From contig JAHEFG010000046.1 of assembly GCA_024640305.1 (NCBI GenBank), positions 1-64,000 on the forward strand: a stretch of 64,000 bases of DNA. The letters run 5' to 3'. Source of the stretch: Gammaproteobacteria bacterium (lineage in GTDB: Bacteria > Pseudomonadota > Gammaproteobacteria > Steroidobacterales > Woeseiaceae). Below are positions 9,173 through 17,049 of this stretch, piece after piece. The notes beneath the pieces were generated by a model that was not told the DNA's origin, searched no databases, and saw nothing but the letters and a program-made list of their open reading frames with translations. Within the stretch, counting starts at the first letter, position 1, and each line of letters begins with the position of its first letter. The position numbers were made by a program, and so were the translations under genes.

Positions 9173-10048
9173 ATGCACTACTTTGCCAACCCAAGGCTCC
9201 GGCTCTTTGCTGGCGCCGCTATGATCAGTTTTTCACCGGTGTGGGTGAAGTTGGTAAACGTCTCGCCGACGACCAGCGGGTTCTACCGTGTGTTCTTCGG
9301 CGGTGTTGCCCTGGCCCTTTACCTGTTAGTAACCCGCCAACGGTTGCAGTTGTCGAGGAAAGTCTGGCTAATTCTGCTCTTTTCCTGCGTGTTCTTCGCG
9401 CTTGACCTGTGGTTCTGGCACCGGAGTATCAATTACGTGGGGCCGGGGCTATCAACGCTGCTAGCGAATTTCCAGGTGTTTTTCATGATGCTCGCTGGCG
9501 TTGTAATGCTCGGCCAGCGACCACGCCCCATCCAGATTGTGGCGGTACCGCTTGCTCTGGCGGGCCTTGGGATGATTGTCGGTTTCGATTGGCAAAGCCT
9601 GCCAGCTGACTATCAACTTGGCGTGGTATTCGGCCTGTTAACGGCCGTTGCCTATGCCAGCTACATGCTGACGATGCGCGCGGCGCGCACGGAGGCTGCA
9701 CACCCGTTGCCGACGCGGGAGATTGCGATCGTTTCGATCGGCTCCGCAATGATTCTGGGGCTATCGGCGATGGCCGAGGGAGTTTCGCTGGCAATACCGA
9801 CAATGACCGATGCGACCTGGCTGCTCGCTTATGGGTTGTTGTCTCATTGTCTGGGCCTAATGCTCATTGCGAGTGGCTTGCCCAAGGTCTCCACTACCGA
9901 GGCCGGTCTGGCTCTGCTTTTGCAACCAACACTGAGTTTCGTTTGGGACGTGGTATTTTTCGACCGACCAATGACGGCGCTGGAACTCGGCGGCGCTGCA
10001 ATCGCGCTGATAGCAATCTACCTTGGTTCACGACCAGCCCGGGTCTAA
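9173..10048 (+). CDS. DMT-superfamily (EamA) transporter
   Basis: This 291-residue inner-membrane protein has about ten hydrophobic segments arranged as two EamA repeats (residues 5-140 and 150-285). The repeat signatures are SGFYRVFFGGVAL in the first and a GLALLLQPTLSFVWDVVFFDRPMTALELGGAAIAL-type ending in the second (given here only as family motif; residues about 240-275). These proteins export amino acids, nucleosides or other metabolites; the substrate cannot be told from sequence. It starts 4 bp after the M61 gene. It converges with the lipid-kinase gene and their stop codons overlap by four bases (10045-10048). Confidence 0.9.
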   Translation: MHYFANPRLRLFAGAAMISFSPVWVKLVNVSPTTSGFYRVFFGGVALALYLLVTRQRLQLSRKVWLILLFSCVFFALDLWFWHRSINYVGPGLSTLLANFQVFFMMLAGVVMLGQRPRPIQIVAVPLALAGLGMIVGFDWQSLPADYQLGVVFGLLTAVAYASYMLTMRAARTEAAHPLPTREIAIVSIGSAMILGLSAMAEGVSLAIPTMTDATWLLAYGLLSHCLGLMLIASGLPKVSTTEAGLALLLQPTLSFVWDVVFFDRPMTALELGGAAIALIAIYLGSRPARV

Positions 10049-10944
10049 AGTAACTCGAGAGCATCCGGCAGGATTTCCACGTCAAACCTCGTTCCAGGCT
10101 CTCCCACTTCACCATCGAAATGAGAAGGCATTACCGCGGAAGCCTCGATTAACAGGTTCTTGACTCTGACATGCGTGATTTCCGTTTCTGCAATGTGGCT
10201 GCCGCGAATGAGTTTCGGGATTAGCGATGTTATGCGCAGGCGGGATACCGGGTCGACAATCAATAGATTCAGCTGACCGTCATTGTTGGCGGCCTGCGGT
10301 GCGATATGAAACATGCCGCCGATCCACGCTCCGTTGCTCGCGTTCACCAGCGTCACGGGGCCGCTCCAATTGAAGTCTTCAGCTGAGATCGTAATGTGCG
10401 GCGTTTCAATGCCATCCACCATGCAACGAAAAATCGCATACAGGTAAACGAGATCGCCTATGGGCCAGCGGTATGACTGAGCGATGCGGGTGACTTTTGC
10501 GTCGAACCCGATGCCAGCACCATTCGCAAAATAACGACCGTTCATGCAACCGACATCGATACATCGTGGCTCATCTCCGCGCAGAAGCCTGTCGGCCAAT
10601 TGGCGGGTTGCGAGCTCCCAGTCGAGAGGTATCGAGCACGCCTTGGCAAAATCGTTGCCAGTGCCGGTAGGGATGACGCCGAGTTGAGCATTTGCACCCG
10701 CTTGCATAATGCCATTGACGGCTTCGTGCACACTGCCATCTCCGCCGGCAACAATTATTTTGCGAGTGCCTGCCTTAACGTGCGAACCCACCTGCGATTC
10801 CAGGTCACGGATCGCCCGGCTCTGAAAAAGATCGAAGGCAACGCCTGCCGCATCAAGAATTTCACAGATCCGCACCATGCGGCGCCCGGCCCGGCCGCGC
10901 CCAGCCGTCGGGTTGAGGAAAAGTGAAACCTTTTCTGTGCTCAT
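10045..10944 (-). CDS. Diacylglycerol/lipid kinase family protein (YegS/DgkB-like)
   Basis: This 299-residue soluble protein has a DAGK catalytic domain at residues 1-130. It contains the NPTAGRGRAGR opening, the nucleotide-binding GGDGSVHEAVNGIM and PTGTGNDFAKA motifs, and a C-terminal beta-rich domain. The fold is that of YegS and DgkB, which phosphorylate phosphatidylglycerol or diacylglycerol. The neighbouring divergent gene is plsY, another phospholipid gene, which supports a lipid role. The exact substrate is inference. Confidence 0.9.
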   Translation of the reverse strand: MSTEKVSLFLNPTAGRGRAGRRMVRICEILDAAGVAFDLFQSRAIRDLESQVGSHVKAGTRKIIVAGGDGSVHEAVNGIMQAGANAQLGVIPTGTGNDFAKACSIPLDWELATRQLADRLLRGDEPRCIDVGCMNGRYFANGAGIGFDAKVTRIAQSYRWPIGDLVYLYAIFRCMVDGIETPHITISAEDFNWSGPVTLVNASNGAWIGGMFHIAPQAANNDGQLNLLIVDPVSRLRITSLIPKLIRGSHIAETEITHVRVKNLLIEASAVMPSHFDGEVGEPGTRFDVEILPDALELL

Positions 10945-11015
10945 AATGCTGCCGCGGATACTCGTTGGCCGATGCTACAATGGCGCCGTCTGTTCACGCA
11001 AAACGGCATACCATT

Positions 11016-11687
11016 ATGTTGGAGCTCGGCAGTAAATTTCTGATTAGCTATTTCATCGGCTCGCTAATGGGAGCCATGATTGTCGGCAAGCTCCGCGGCG
11101 GCGTCGATATTCGTACCATGGGAAGCGGCAACGCAGGCGGCACCAACGCTTTGCGCACCCAGGGCATCGTTTTCGCGCTGGGCGTCATCATCATCGACAT
11201 CGGTAAAGGTGTGATTGGTGCCGGTATTGTGCCGGGGCTCGAACTGCCCTTCGTACCGGCAGACCCGATGATCTCCAGAACGTGGCTAACGCTCTGTTGT
11301 GCCGCAGCATCTGTGCTAGGGCATGTCTGGCCGATCTATCATCGCTTTCGCGGCGGCAAGGGCGGTGCAACATTGATTGGTACGTTTATTATTGTTGGGC
11401 CGGAGCTTATTCTGCCGTTACTGCTGGTATGGGCGTTGGTGCTGGTTACGTCCGGGTTTGTCGGTCTCGCGACAATGGCCGCGGCGGCCAGCGTGCCGAT
11501 CTGGATTGGTGTCACGCGTCTGCCTGTAGACCAGCCGCTGTTCATTTACAGCGCCGTTATGGCGCTGTTCGTCGTGCGCTGGCACCGTTCAAATATTCAG
11601 CGCATGCGCGACGGTACCGAGCATCGCAACACCAAATTGATGATCTTCAGCAGTCGCCGCAAAACCAAGGGCGATGAGCAGGCTTGA
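11016..11687 (+). CDS. plsY: Glycerol-3-phosphate acyltransferase PlsY
   Basis: This 223-residue inner-membrane enzyme transfers an acyl group from acyl-phosphate to glycerol-3-phosphate, the first step of phospholipid synthesis. The three family motifs are present: GSGNAGGTNALR (about 38-49), HVWPIYHRFRGGKGGAT (about 103-119) and a C-terminal motif ending RWHRSNIQRMRDGTE. Five to seven hydrophobic segments fit the topology. The ATG at 11016 matches the family N-terminus; an in-frame upstream ATG at 10980 would add a polar tail not seen in relatives. The C-terminus is basic and longer than in E. coli. birA starts 14 bp before this stop. Confidence 0.95.
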   Translation: MLELGSKFLISYFIGSLMGAMIVGKLRGGVDIRTMGSGNAGGTNALRTQGIVFALGVIIIDIGKGVIGAGIVPGLELPFVPADPMISRTWLTLCCAAASVLGHVWPIYHRFRGGKGGATLIGTFIIVGPELILPLLLVWALVLVTSGFVGLATMAAAASVPIWIGVTRLPVDQPLFIYSAVMALFVVRWHRSNIQRMRDGTEHRNTKLMIFSSRRKTKGDEQA

Positions 11688-12498
11688 CGCGTCCGCAGTA
11701 CGGCGGCCGCTTTCCGACTACACCATTGCCAAACTGGACGCGCTCGAGCTTTTCGACGAGATAGCGTCAACTAATTCCTACCTGCTTTCCAGTCCGGCAC
11801 CCGCGGCCGGCCGTTGTCGCGTCGCAATCGCAGATCATCAGACCGCCGGGCGAGGAAGACATGACAAGCGATGGATATCACATCCCGGGGACGCGCTGTG
11901 TTTGTCACTGGCATATACGTTCGCAAAAACGCCACGAGACTTGTCTGCGCTAACGCTGGCGCTGGGGGTTGGGGTCCTCGGCGCACTTCAAGGCCTGAGT
12001 GTTGCCGGGGCACGCCTGAAGTGGCCCAACGATATTGTTGCGCTGGATAGCAAGCTTGGGGGCATATTGACTGAGGTGCAATCTGGGCAGGCAGATGGCG
12101 TGACTGTGGTCGCCGGCATTGGTCTGAATGTCTGCGTTCTGGACAGTGTCGAATTTGGTGCCGAGTCGGATTGGGCGCACGGGCCCGTGGGACTCAACAG
12201 CATTGCCGACGAGATGCCATCGGGCGAGTTACTCGCAGGTACGGTCATCGAAAACCTGTGCGTGGCGTTAAGCGGCTTCGAGTTGTCCGGCCTGAGTGCG
12301 TTTAGAGACGCCTGGCAGAAGCATGATTGGTTGCTCGGTCGGGATATCGTCGTCGATATGGCCGACAGGCAAATTTTCGGTGTGGCTGCGGGCATCGACC
12401 TGGATGGTGCCCTGCTCGTTGAAACACCGGGTGGTTTAACTCGCGTAGTATCAGGTTCGATTGTTCTGGCAGGTACCGCAGGCGCAAGAAGAAGATGA
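11674..12498 (+). CDS. birA: Biotin--[acetyl-CoA carboxylase] ligase BirA (no repressor domain)
   Basis: This 274-residue enzyme activates biotin as biotinyl-AMP and attaches it to the AccB lysine. It has the biotin-binding loop GRGRHDKRW, the KWPNDIV motif with GGILTE, and the C-terminal beta-barrel. Only about 35 residues precede the catalytic core, too few for the winged-helix DNA-binding domain of E. coli BirA, so this should be a group I ligase that does not repress biotin genes. It overlaps plsY by 14 bp and coaX by 4 bp (ATGA), indicating an operon with coupled translation. Confidence 0.94.
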   Translation: MSRLDASAVRRPLSDYTIAKLDALELFDEIASTNSYLLSSPAPAAGRCRVAIADHQTAGRGRHDKRWISHPGDALCLSLAYTFAKTPRDLSALTLALGVGVLGALQGLSVAGARLKWPNDIVALDSKLGGILTEVQSGQADGVTVVAGIGLNVCVLDSVEFGAESDWAHGPVGLNSIADEMPSGELLAGTVIENLCVALSGFELSGLSAFRDAWQKHDWLLGRDIVVDMADRQIFGVAAGIDLDGALLVETPGGLTRVVSGSIVLAGTAGARRR

Positions 12499-13256
12499 CA
12501 TCGTTATTACTTGATATAGGCAATTCCCGGCTCAAGTGGGGCGTGCTTGAAGACGGTGCCATACGACGTACGGGCCATATCTCACAGGAAGCCATTCGTG
12601 ACCAGGGTCTCGTTGCCTTGACGTCCAGGCTGCCGCGCCGTGTGAGCTCCGTATTCGCGAGCAACGTTGCCGGCAACAGTTTCGCAACCCGGCTATCGGG
12701 CGTTGTTGGCATGCACTGTGACTGCGAGGTGCATTTTGCGCGCACCGCAAAAAATGCCTGTGGTGTGACCAATAGTTATGGGCAACCAAGGCGATTGGGT
12801 GTTGATCGGTGGGCCGCCATGATTGGTGCCTGGGCCGAGGTACAGGCTGCATGCCTGGTTGTCGATGCGGGTACGGCGGTCACCATCGATGCGCTCGACG
12901 GCAGTGGACAGCACCTGGGAGGCCAGATTCTTCCTGGCGTCACGTTAATGGCTGAAGCGCTTGCGTCACACACAAGCGACTTGCCCAACATCCGGCAGAA
13001 AGCAGTGAAACAGGCGAACGGCATGCGGATATTTGCAAGCGATACCGGCGGCGCGATCGCACAGGGAACATTGAATGCGGTTGTCGGTGCCATCGAGCGG
13101 GCATCTCGTGTGCTTCTGGAAGAAGGCAGCGACGCCACGATCGTCTTGACCGGTGGTGACGCGTCCCGCATCCTTAAGTTGCTCAGCGAAGAATCGTTAC
13201 ATCGTCCTCACCTGGTTTTACAAGGCCTGGCGCAGCTGCTGGAAAATCGTCAATGA
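12495..13256 (+). CDS. coaX: Type III pantothenate kinase CoaX
   Basis: This 253-residue enzyme phosphorylates pantothenate in coenzyme A synthesis and belongs to the ASKHA fold. Motifs are the phosphate-binding LLLDIGNSRLKWG at the N-terminus, GVDRWAAMIGAW (pantothenate site), VVDAGTAVTIDAL, and GGQILPGVTLM. Type III kinases are not feedback-inhibited by CoA. The ATGA overlap with birA and the ATGA overlap with the SPOR gene mark tight operon packing. The birA-coaX-SPOR order is common in gammaproteobacteria that use CoaX instead of CoaA. Confidence 0.96.
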   Translation: MTSLLLDIGNSRLKWGVLEDGAIRRTGHISQEAIRDQGLVALTSRLPRRVSSVFASNVAGNSFATRLSGVVGMHCDCEVHFARTAKNACGVTNSYGQPRRLGVDRWAAMIGAWAEVQAACLVVDAGTAVTIDALDGSGQHLGGQILPGVTLMAEALASHTSDLPNIRQKAVKQANGMRIFASDTGGAIAQGTLNAVVGAIERASRVLLEEGSDATIVLTGGDASRILKLLSEESLHRPHLVLQGLAQLLENRQ

Positions 13257-13930
13257 AGAATCTCCTCTTGATCTTGTTGCTCGCGAACATTCTCTACTTT
13301 GTGTGGGGTATGTTTTCAGACGATCCTCCGCAGCCGGGTGTAGCAATTGTTGACGAGGCAGAGCTGGGTCCGCCACTGGAAGTTACGACCAACACGAGTG
13401 TCGATGCTGCAGCGAGCGTTGGTGCCGTGCTGGGTTCGGGTGAACCTTCCGCCTTGTCGGCCGTTGTCGGTCGTTCCTGTGTAAGCGTGGGGCCATTTCG
13501 CACCAGTGAGGACGCGGACAGGGCAAAAATGGAATACGCGGGAGAGGGCATGCGTACCGCGATGCGCTCCGGCCAGGGCGAGATTTTCATCGGGCATTCT
13601 GTGCAGGTGCAAAACGTACCGGATCGTGAGGCGGGTCGTGCAATGTTGAACCGTTTACACGCTGGTGGTCTTGGCGACGCTTTTCTGGTCGGCAATGAAG
13701 AAATAGGAATGTCGATCTCGCTTGGGATATTTGGCGACCAGGCGAATGCGGAAAAAGTCGAGCTACAGGCCAAATCCATCGGCTTTGATGTGGACATTTC
13801 ACCGATGACTCGAGACACGGCAGTGTTTTTTATCGACATTGGATTGCCGCCTGGAAAGGGTGCGAGCGCCATCGTCGAGAAGTACGGTGAAGACAGGGTT
13901 CTTCTCCGCGACGCTGCCACCTGCCCCTAA
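13253..13930 (+). CDS. SPOR domain membrane protein
   Basis: This 225-residue bitopic protein has an N-terminal transmembrane helix or signal anchor (residues 3-20) and an acidic, low-complexity periplasmic linker. A C-terminal SPOR-like region follows (about 130-195), beginning at EEIGMSISLGIFGDQANAEKV and including the usual GxFxxxxNAE pattern. SPOR domains bind denuded peptidoglycan glycan strands at division sites. An earlier half-repeat (CVSVGPFRTSEDADRAKMEY, about 75-110) also looks SPOR-like. The gene is last in the plsY-birA-coaX operon and precedes the tRNA-Thr promoter. Confidence 0.88.
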   Translation: MKNLLLILLLANILYFVWGMFSDDPPQPGVAIVDEAELGPPLEVTTNTSVDAAASVGAVLGSGEPSALSAVVGRSCVSVGPFRTSEDADRAKMEYAGEGMRTAMRSGQGEIFIGHSVQVQNVPDREAGRAMLNRLHAGGLGDAFLVGNEEIGMSISLGIFGDQANAEKVELQAKSIGFDVDISPMTRDTAVFFIDIGLPPGKGASAIVEKYGEDRVLLRDAATCP

Positions 13931-13955
13931 ACACGCAAAAACAGGCTGTTTGCCC

Positions 13956-13984
13956 TTGTCAGGCAGGCTCGATTAACGAATAAT
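13956..13984 (+). promoter_or_regulatory. Sigma-70 promoter for tRNA-Thr(TGT)
   Basis: TTGTCA (13956-13961) and AATAAT (13979-13984) are separated by 17 bp, five and five matches to consensus, placing transcription start near 13991, just before the tRNA at 14001. Confidence 0.75.
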
Positions 13985-14000
13985 TCGCAGCCAATCTTCA

Positions 14001-14076
14001 GCCGGCATAGCTCAGTTGGTAGAGCAACTGATTTGTAATCAGTAGGTCCCGAGTTCGACTCTTGGTGCCGGCACCA
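14001..14076 (+). tRNA. tRNA-Thr(TGT)
   Basis: A 76-nt cloverleaf with encoded CCA. The acceptor GCCGGCA pairs with TGCCGGC, the D-arm contains AGCTCAGTTGGTAGAGC, the anticodon arm CTGATTTGTAATCAG gives TGT, and the T-arm has GTTCGAC. It is very close to E. coli thrU. In many gammaproteobacteria this tRNA leads a Thr-Tyr-Gly-Thr-tuf array; here the next member is 20 kb away. Confidence 0.98.
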
Positions 14077-14092
14077 TACAAAACAACAGGAT

Positions 14093-14118
14093 ACGGACTC
14101 GTTGCGAGTCCGTTATTC
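14093..14118 (+). terminator. Probable terminator after tRNA-Thr
   Basis: The 9-bp perfect stem ACGGACTCG / CGAGTCCGT with a 3-nt loop starts 17 nt after the tRNA CCA. The tail TATTCTCT is only moderately U-rich, so termination may be partial. Confidence 0.6.
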
Positions 14119-14158
14119 TCTGTGACCTGGTGAAGACGGCAGGCCAAATCAGCCTGAT

Positions 14159-14935
14159 TCAGTTCGGACTGTTGTCACTCTTTCGTTCAAGTCGTTTTGC
14201 GATCAGCTTTTCAAGTTCAGCTTCAGAACTATCCAGCACACCATCGGCCCGCACGACGTTTGCAAGATAAGCCAGAAGATTATCCTGCGTTGCTTTGTCT
14301 TCATTGGTCAAACGATCAATGCAGGAGGTCACCACGCTACCAGAGGGCTGGAGACGCTCAATATAACGGCGGAGCTCAGCAAGTGCGGCTTCGTCCTGCG
14401 TCACGCCCTTACGGGCACCTTCAGCACGTGCGTAATCCATGATTGCATCAACTTCTTTATCGTCCAGGTGACCATCCGACCTAGCAACCGCGATCAGCAC
14501 ACGCAGGCCATCACGGAGAACAGAGCGGTATGAACCGCCACCGGTTCGTGCTTTGGTCGGCGATGCTTTCAGAGCCAGAAACTCACGCACATCAAAAGTT
14601 TCGCCATGCTCGTCAAAGAGATTGATCACCCGATCCATACGGAAAGAGCGCAGACCTTCGTTCGCAAAGCAGTGACATAGCAGCCGATTGTGCCCATCCA
14701 CTTCAGCGGCCGTGACAATCGTTGCCCAACGACGGCTGACAGACCCATCAGCGTCAACATGTTCAATGCCAATCGTCATGCCGGATAATTCATGATCTGT
14801 ATGCTCAAGGGCGACGTCATGATCGTGACTTCGGCCGACTTCCTTGTCTCCGATTTCCTGGCCAGCTATCGCAAAATCCGGACGCTCGGGTGCCCTGCCT
14901 TCAAACGATTGACGAATTGAAGCAAAAATTCCCAT
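14159..14935 (-). CDS. TerB-family protein with WYL-like N-terminal region
   Basis: In this 258-residue soluble protein, residues 55-110 (MTIGIEHVDADG, RRWATIVTAAEVDG, LLCHCFANEGLRSFRMDRVINL) look like a small beta-barrel domain of the WYL type. Residues about 135-250 are helical and match the TerB/DjlA-N tellurite-resistance fold, with repeated LIAVARSDGHLDDKEVDAI and LANVVRADGVLDSSEAELE segments. These acidic loops bind metal in TerB. The start follows a clear GAGGGG. TerB here stands alone, without other Ter genes, so a link to tellurite is not implied. It converges on the tRNA-Thr terminator. Confidence 0.82.
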   Translation of the reverse strand: MGIFASIRQSFEGRAPERPDFAIAGQEIGDKEVGRSHDHDVALEHTDHELSGMTIGIEHVDADGSVSRRWATIVTAAEVDGHNRLLCHCFANEGLRSFRMDRVINLFDEHGETFDVREFLALKASPTKARTGGGSYRSVLRDGLRVLIAVARSDGHLDDKEVDAIMDYARAEGARKGVTQDEAALAELRRYIERLQPSGSVVTSCIDRLTNEDKATQDNLLAYLANVVRADGVLDSSEAELEKLIAKRLERKSDNSPN

Positions 14936-15532
14936 TGGTAACCCCTCACAAACAATTTACAGGCTGTGCGTTTTTTCCTCAGCAACGCACTTTTCGTGAA
15001 AAGGCTGGCCGAAGCCGTGCGCTTGTCACGATATCTCTATTTTCTAATATACGAATTTTCTAATGCCAATAGGACTATAGCAGTCAAAGGATGGGAAATT
15101 CTATCGCGTCGGTAAGGCCGAGGGGACGAACAGCAAACATTCTCGCGGCACCTCGCTCCGGTCTGCAACAGTTATAAGGGGACAGCCCGGTGGGCTATTG
15201 CCGACTGGCAGGAAAGACCGGAGGATTACGCTACGAAGTTTGATGGATAGCATGGATAGAGCGCGCGCTCTGACTACACTCCGATGAGCGCCTCAACCTC
15301 GAATCCAGCCGCTTGCCTGAGTATGATGCGGAGATGCTGTTTATAACGCAAAGTGGCCATTCGTTAATTGTCAGCGAAAACTCCTCTGCGTCAGTCGATG
15401 GCCAGTCCGTCCACGTGCAATCCTACCGATTTGGACGCCGCTAAAAACTTCCTCCGAATTGCGGGACGATTGTAGTGCTAACGCTTTTAGCCGTGGGCGA
15501 ACGTTTAAAAACTAACCAGGGGATATGAACAG
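14936..15532. other. Gene-free region of about 600 bp
   Basis: No open frame with protein-like composition is visible. A/T-rich stretches near 15035-15065 could hold the TerB promoter. A perfect 14-bp palindrome AGAGCGCGCGCTCT lies at 15258-15271. The final 25 bp carry AGGGGA as ribosome binding site for the UPF0016 gene. I looked for the conserved core of the yybP-ykoY manganese riboswitch, which often precedes this transporter family, and did not find it. Confidence 0.6.
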
Positions 15533-15817
15533 ATGGACATGAAGGTAATGGCAACAGTCTTCGGGATCGTATTTCTCGCGGAACTTGGCGATAAGACACA
15601 GCTCGCAACGCTGCTCTTTGCATCCAAGTCTCCAGGCAATTTGGTGGCGGTTTTTATTGGAGCCTCAGCAGCCCTCGTCGTTGCATCTGCAATGGGAGTT
15701 GTGGCGGGTGGTGTCATCTCTCAGTACGTTAGTCCCAAACACCTTTCGTACGTGGCAGGCGTCGGATTCCTTGTCATTGGAGCCTGGACGATATGGCAAG
15801 GAGCCAATTCAGGCTGA
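15533..15817 (+). CDS. UPF0016/GDT1 (TMEM165) family cation transporter, single-repeat form
   Basis: This 94-residue membrane protein contains one UPF0016 unit. The signature ELGDKTQLATLLFAS (residues 17-31) carries the acidic metal-binding motif, followed by two more helices. Most family members fuse two such units, and the family moves Mn2+ or Ca2+. A single unit would have to work as a homodimer, as in known half-size members. The ATG follows AGGGGA at 15518-15523 with 9-bp spacing. There is no second half-gene next to it. Confidence 0.85.
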   Translation: MDMKVMATVFGIVFLAELGDKTQLATLLFASKSPGNLVAVFIGASAALVVASAMGVVAGGVISQYVSPKHLSYVAGVGFLVIGAWTIWQGANSG

Positions 15818-15961
15818 GATCTCGGTGCTCGCGAAAATTCGCAATTGGCCGCCTCCGTCTTTCCCGCAGAATATAGGTGAAAGTCGATATTGTCCTGCAT
15901 GGTTTGATCGGTTAGCGTAGGGATAGTCTTCTTCATTCCCAATTCAAACGGGGAGACAGTC

Positions 15962-16465
15962 ATGAAGCAATCCGCTGACCAAGCTGACTATGTAAGACAA
16001 AGACGACGGGATCGTCTCATTCGCGAGCTTGACCACGATCCGTATCGCTCCAAACGAAAAATCAAAGGTCCGGCAGTCTGCCCGGATTGCGGTTCCTTAT
16101 ATGTAGAGGGAAGGTGGACCTGGGAGAAGGCCCCCACAGACGCCAGGGCGACCCTTTGTCCAGCCTGCCACCGTATCAAAGACAAGGTGCCTGCCGCGTT
16201 CCTGACGCTGAGTGGCGATTTTCTGAGCAGCCACAAGGTGGAAATCATGAACCTGATTCAAAACTACCAGGAACATGAACGAACGGAGCATCCGCTGAAG
16301 CGCATCATGGGCAAAGAGGAGCAAGCAGACGGAATTGTATTCACATTTACTGATGCCCATCTTGCTCGCGGCATCGGTGATGCGCTCTACAACGCCTATC
16401 AGGGAGAAGTCGATTACCGATACGGCGACGAGGACCCCATGTTGAGAGTAACCTGGTCGCGCTGA
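15962..16465 (+). CDS. Zinc-ribbon protein, BCAM0308-like
   Basis: This 167-residue soluble protein has a basic N-terminus (about 10-35, RQRRRDRLIRELDHDPYRSK) and a four-Cys zinc ribbon formed by CPDCGSLY and LCPACHRIKD (residues 40-70). An alpha/beta C-terminal part contains GIVFTFTDAHLARGIGDALYNAY. It resembles the BCAM0308 family, which shares the ribbon with archaeal NMD3-like RNA-binding proteins; RNA or ribosome binding is inference. It has a strong GGGGAG ribosome binding site. It lies 144 bp after the UPF0016 gene and may share its transcript. Confidence 0.75.
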   Translation: MKQSADQADYVRQRRRDRLIRELDHDPYRSKRKIKGPAVCPDCGSLYVEGRWTWEKAPTDARATLCPACHRIKDKVPAAFLTLSGDFLSSHKVEIMNLIQNYQEHERTEHPLKRIMGKEEQADGIVFTFTDAHLARGIGDALYNAYQGEVDYRYGDEDPMLRVTWSR

Positions 16466-16595
16466 TTCGTATCCGTGGCGGGATCCTGCAGGCGGAGACG
16501 TTTGGCAGGCCGAAAATCGGCTAGGCAGAACGATGCGCTTCGGATGTGTACAAACCCTGATACCAGCACCACAGACCATGATGTTAGATAGGCAT

Positions 16596-16835
16596 ATGAC
16601 AACCGTCACGCATGACGAAATTGTTCGACTGTGCCCGGGTATTGAGGATCACACGGCACTCGAGATCCTCGACACGAAGGCGACTGTCAGTGAACTCGAG
16701 GCTGCATTGCAGCTGCTGCAGGATTCTGACGAGGGGTTGATCGACATCAAGCAGCGAGAGGGTGATCAAATCAACCGTCTGCTCGACATATTTGGCAGAT
16801 CGGAGATGCGACCACCAGACGATGGTGATCAGTAG
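16596..16835 (+). CDS. Small acidic protein of unknown function
   Basis: This 79-residue soluble, helix-rich protein (MTTVTHDEIVRLCPGI, then LEILDTKATVSELEAALQLL) contains about 20 percent Asp and Glu. The N-terminal segment has the look of a UBA-like or helical-hairpin domain, but I cannot name a family. The ATG at 16596 is preferred over an upstream ATG at 16533 because the intervening residues look non-coding. It follows the zinc-ribbon gene on the same strand, so they may be cotranscribed. Confidence 0.55.
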   Translation: MTTVTHDEIVRLCPGIEDHTALEILDTKATVSELEAALQLLQDSDEGLIDIKQREGDQINRLLDIFGRSEMRPPDDGDQ

Positions 16836-16863
16836 ACTGTACCTGTCGTGCAGACGCCGACAG

Positions 16864-17049
16864 ATGGGCGCGGAATCGAACACTGGTGAGCCGGAAATTC
16901 CACCGAACAGCCCGATAGAATTGCCTCCGCAACAGATACCGCCGGGTATTCCGCCAAGTGGGCCGACCGAAGTGCCCGAGACCCCAACTAAAGCGCCACC
17001 GGAGCTGCCGACGGAGATCCCACCACCATCCAAGCGTTCGGTGGACTAG
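16864..17049 (+). CDS. Short proline-rich protein
   Basis: This 61-residue ORF has about one third proline in EIPP/ELPP/EVPE units, such as EPEIPPNSPIELPPQQIPP and PTEIPPPSK. There is no signal peptide. Its composition resembles short Pro/Glu-rich ORFs seen beside stress genes in other proteobacteria, so it may be a real extended (polyproline) protein; the weak ribosome binding site keeps confidence modest. The stop TAG shares the palindrome CTAG with the stop of the convergent secreted-protein gene. Confidence 0.5.
   Translation: MGAESNTGEPEIPPNSPIELPPQQIPPGIPPSGPTEVPETPTKAPPELPTEIPPPSKRSVD

Noticed and set aside
10045..10048. Overlapping stops of the EamA and lipid-kinase genes (and 17046-17049) as special elements
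   Set aside because: Stop overlap of convergent genes through CTAA or CTAG is common and needs no special function.
15258..15271. Palindrome AGAGCGCGCGCTCT as an operator
   Set aside because: It is isolated, nearly 270 bp from any start codon, and may occur by chance in a GC-rich patch.
15300..15532. A manganese (yybP-ykoY) riboswitch before the UPF0016 gene
   Set aside because: The family is often controlled by this riboswitch, but its conserved core sequence was not found here.
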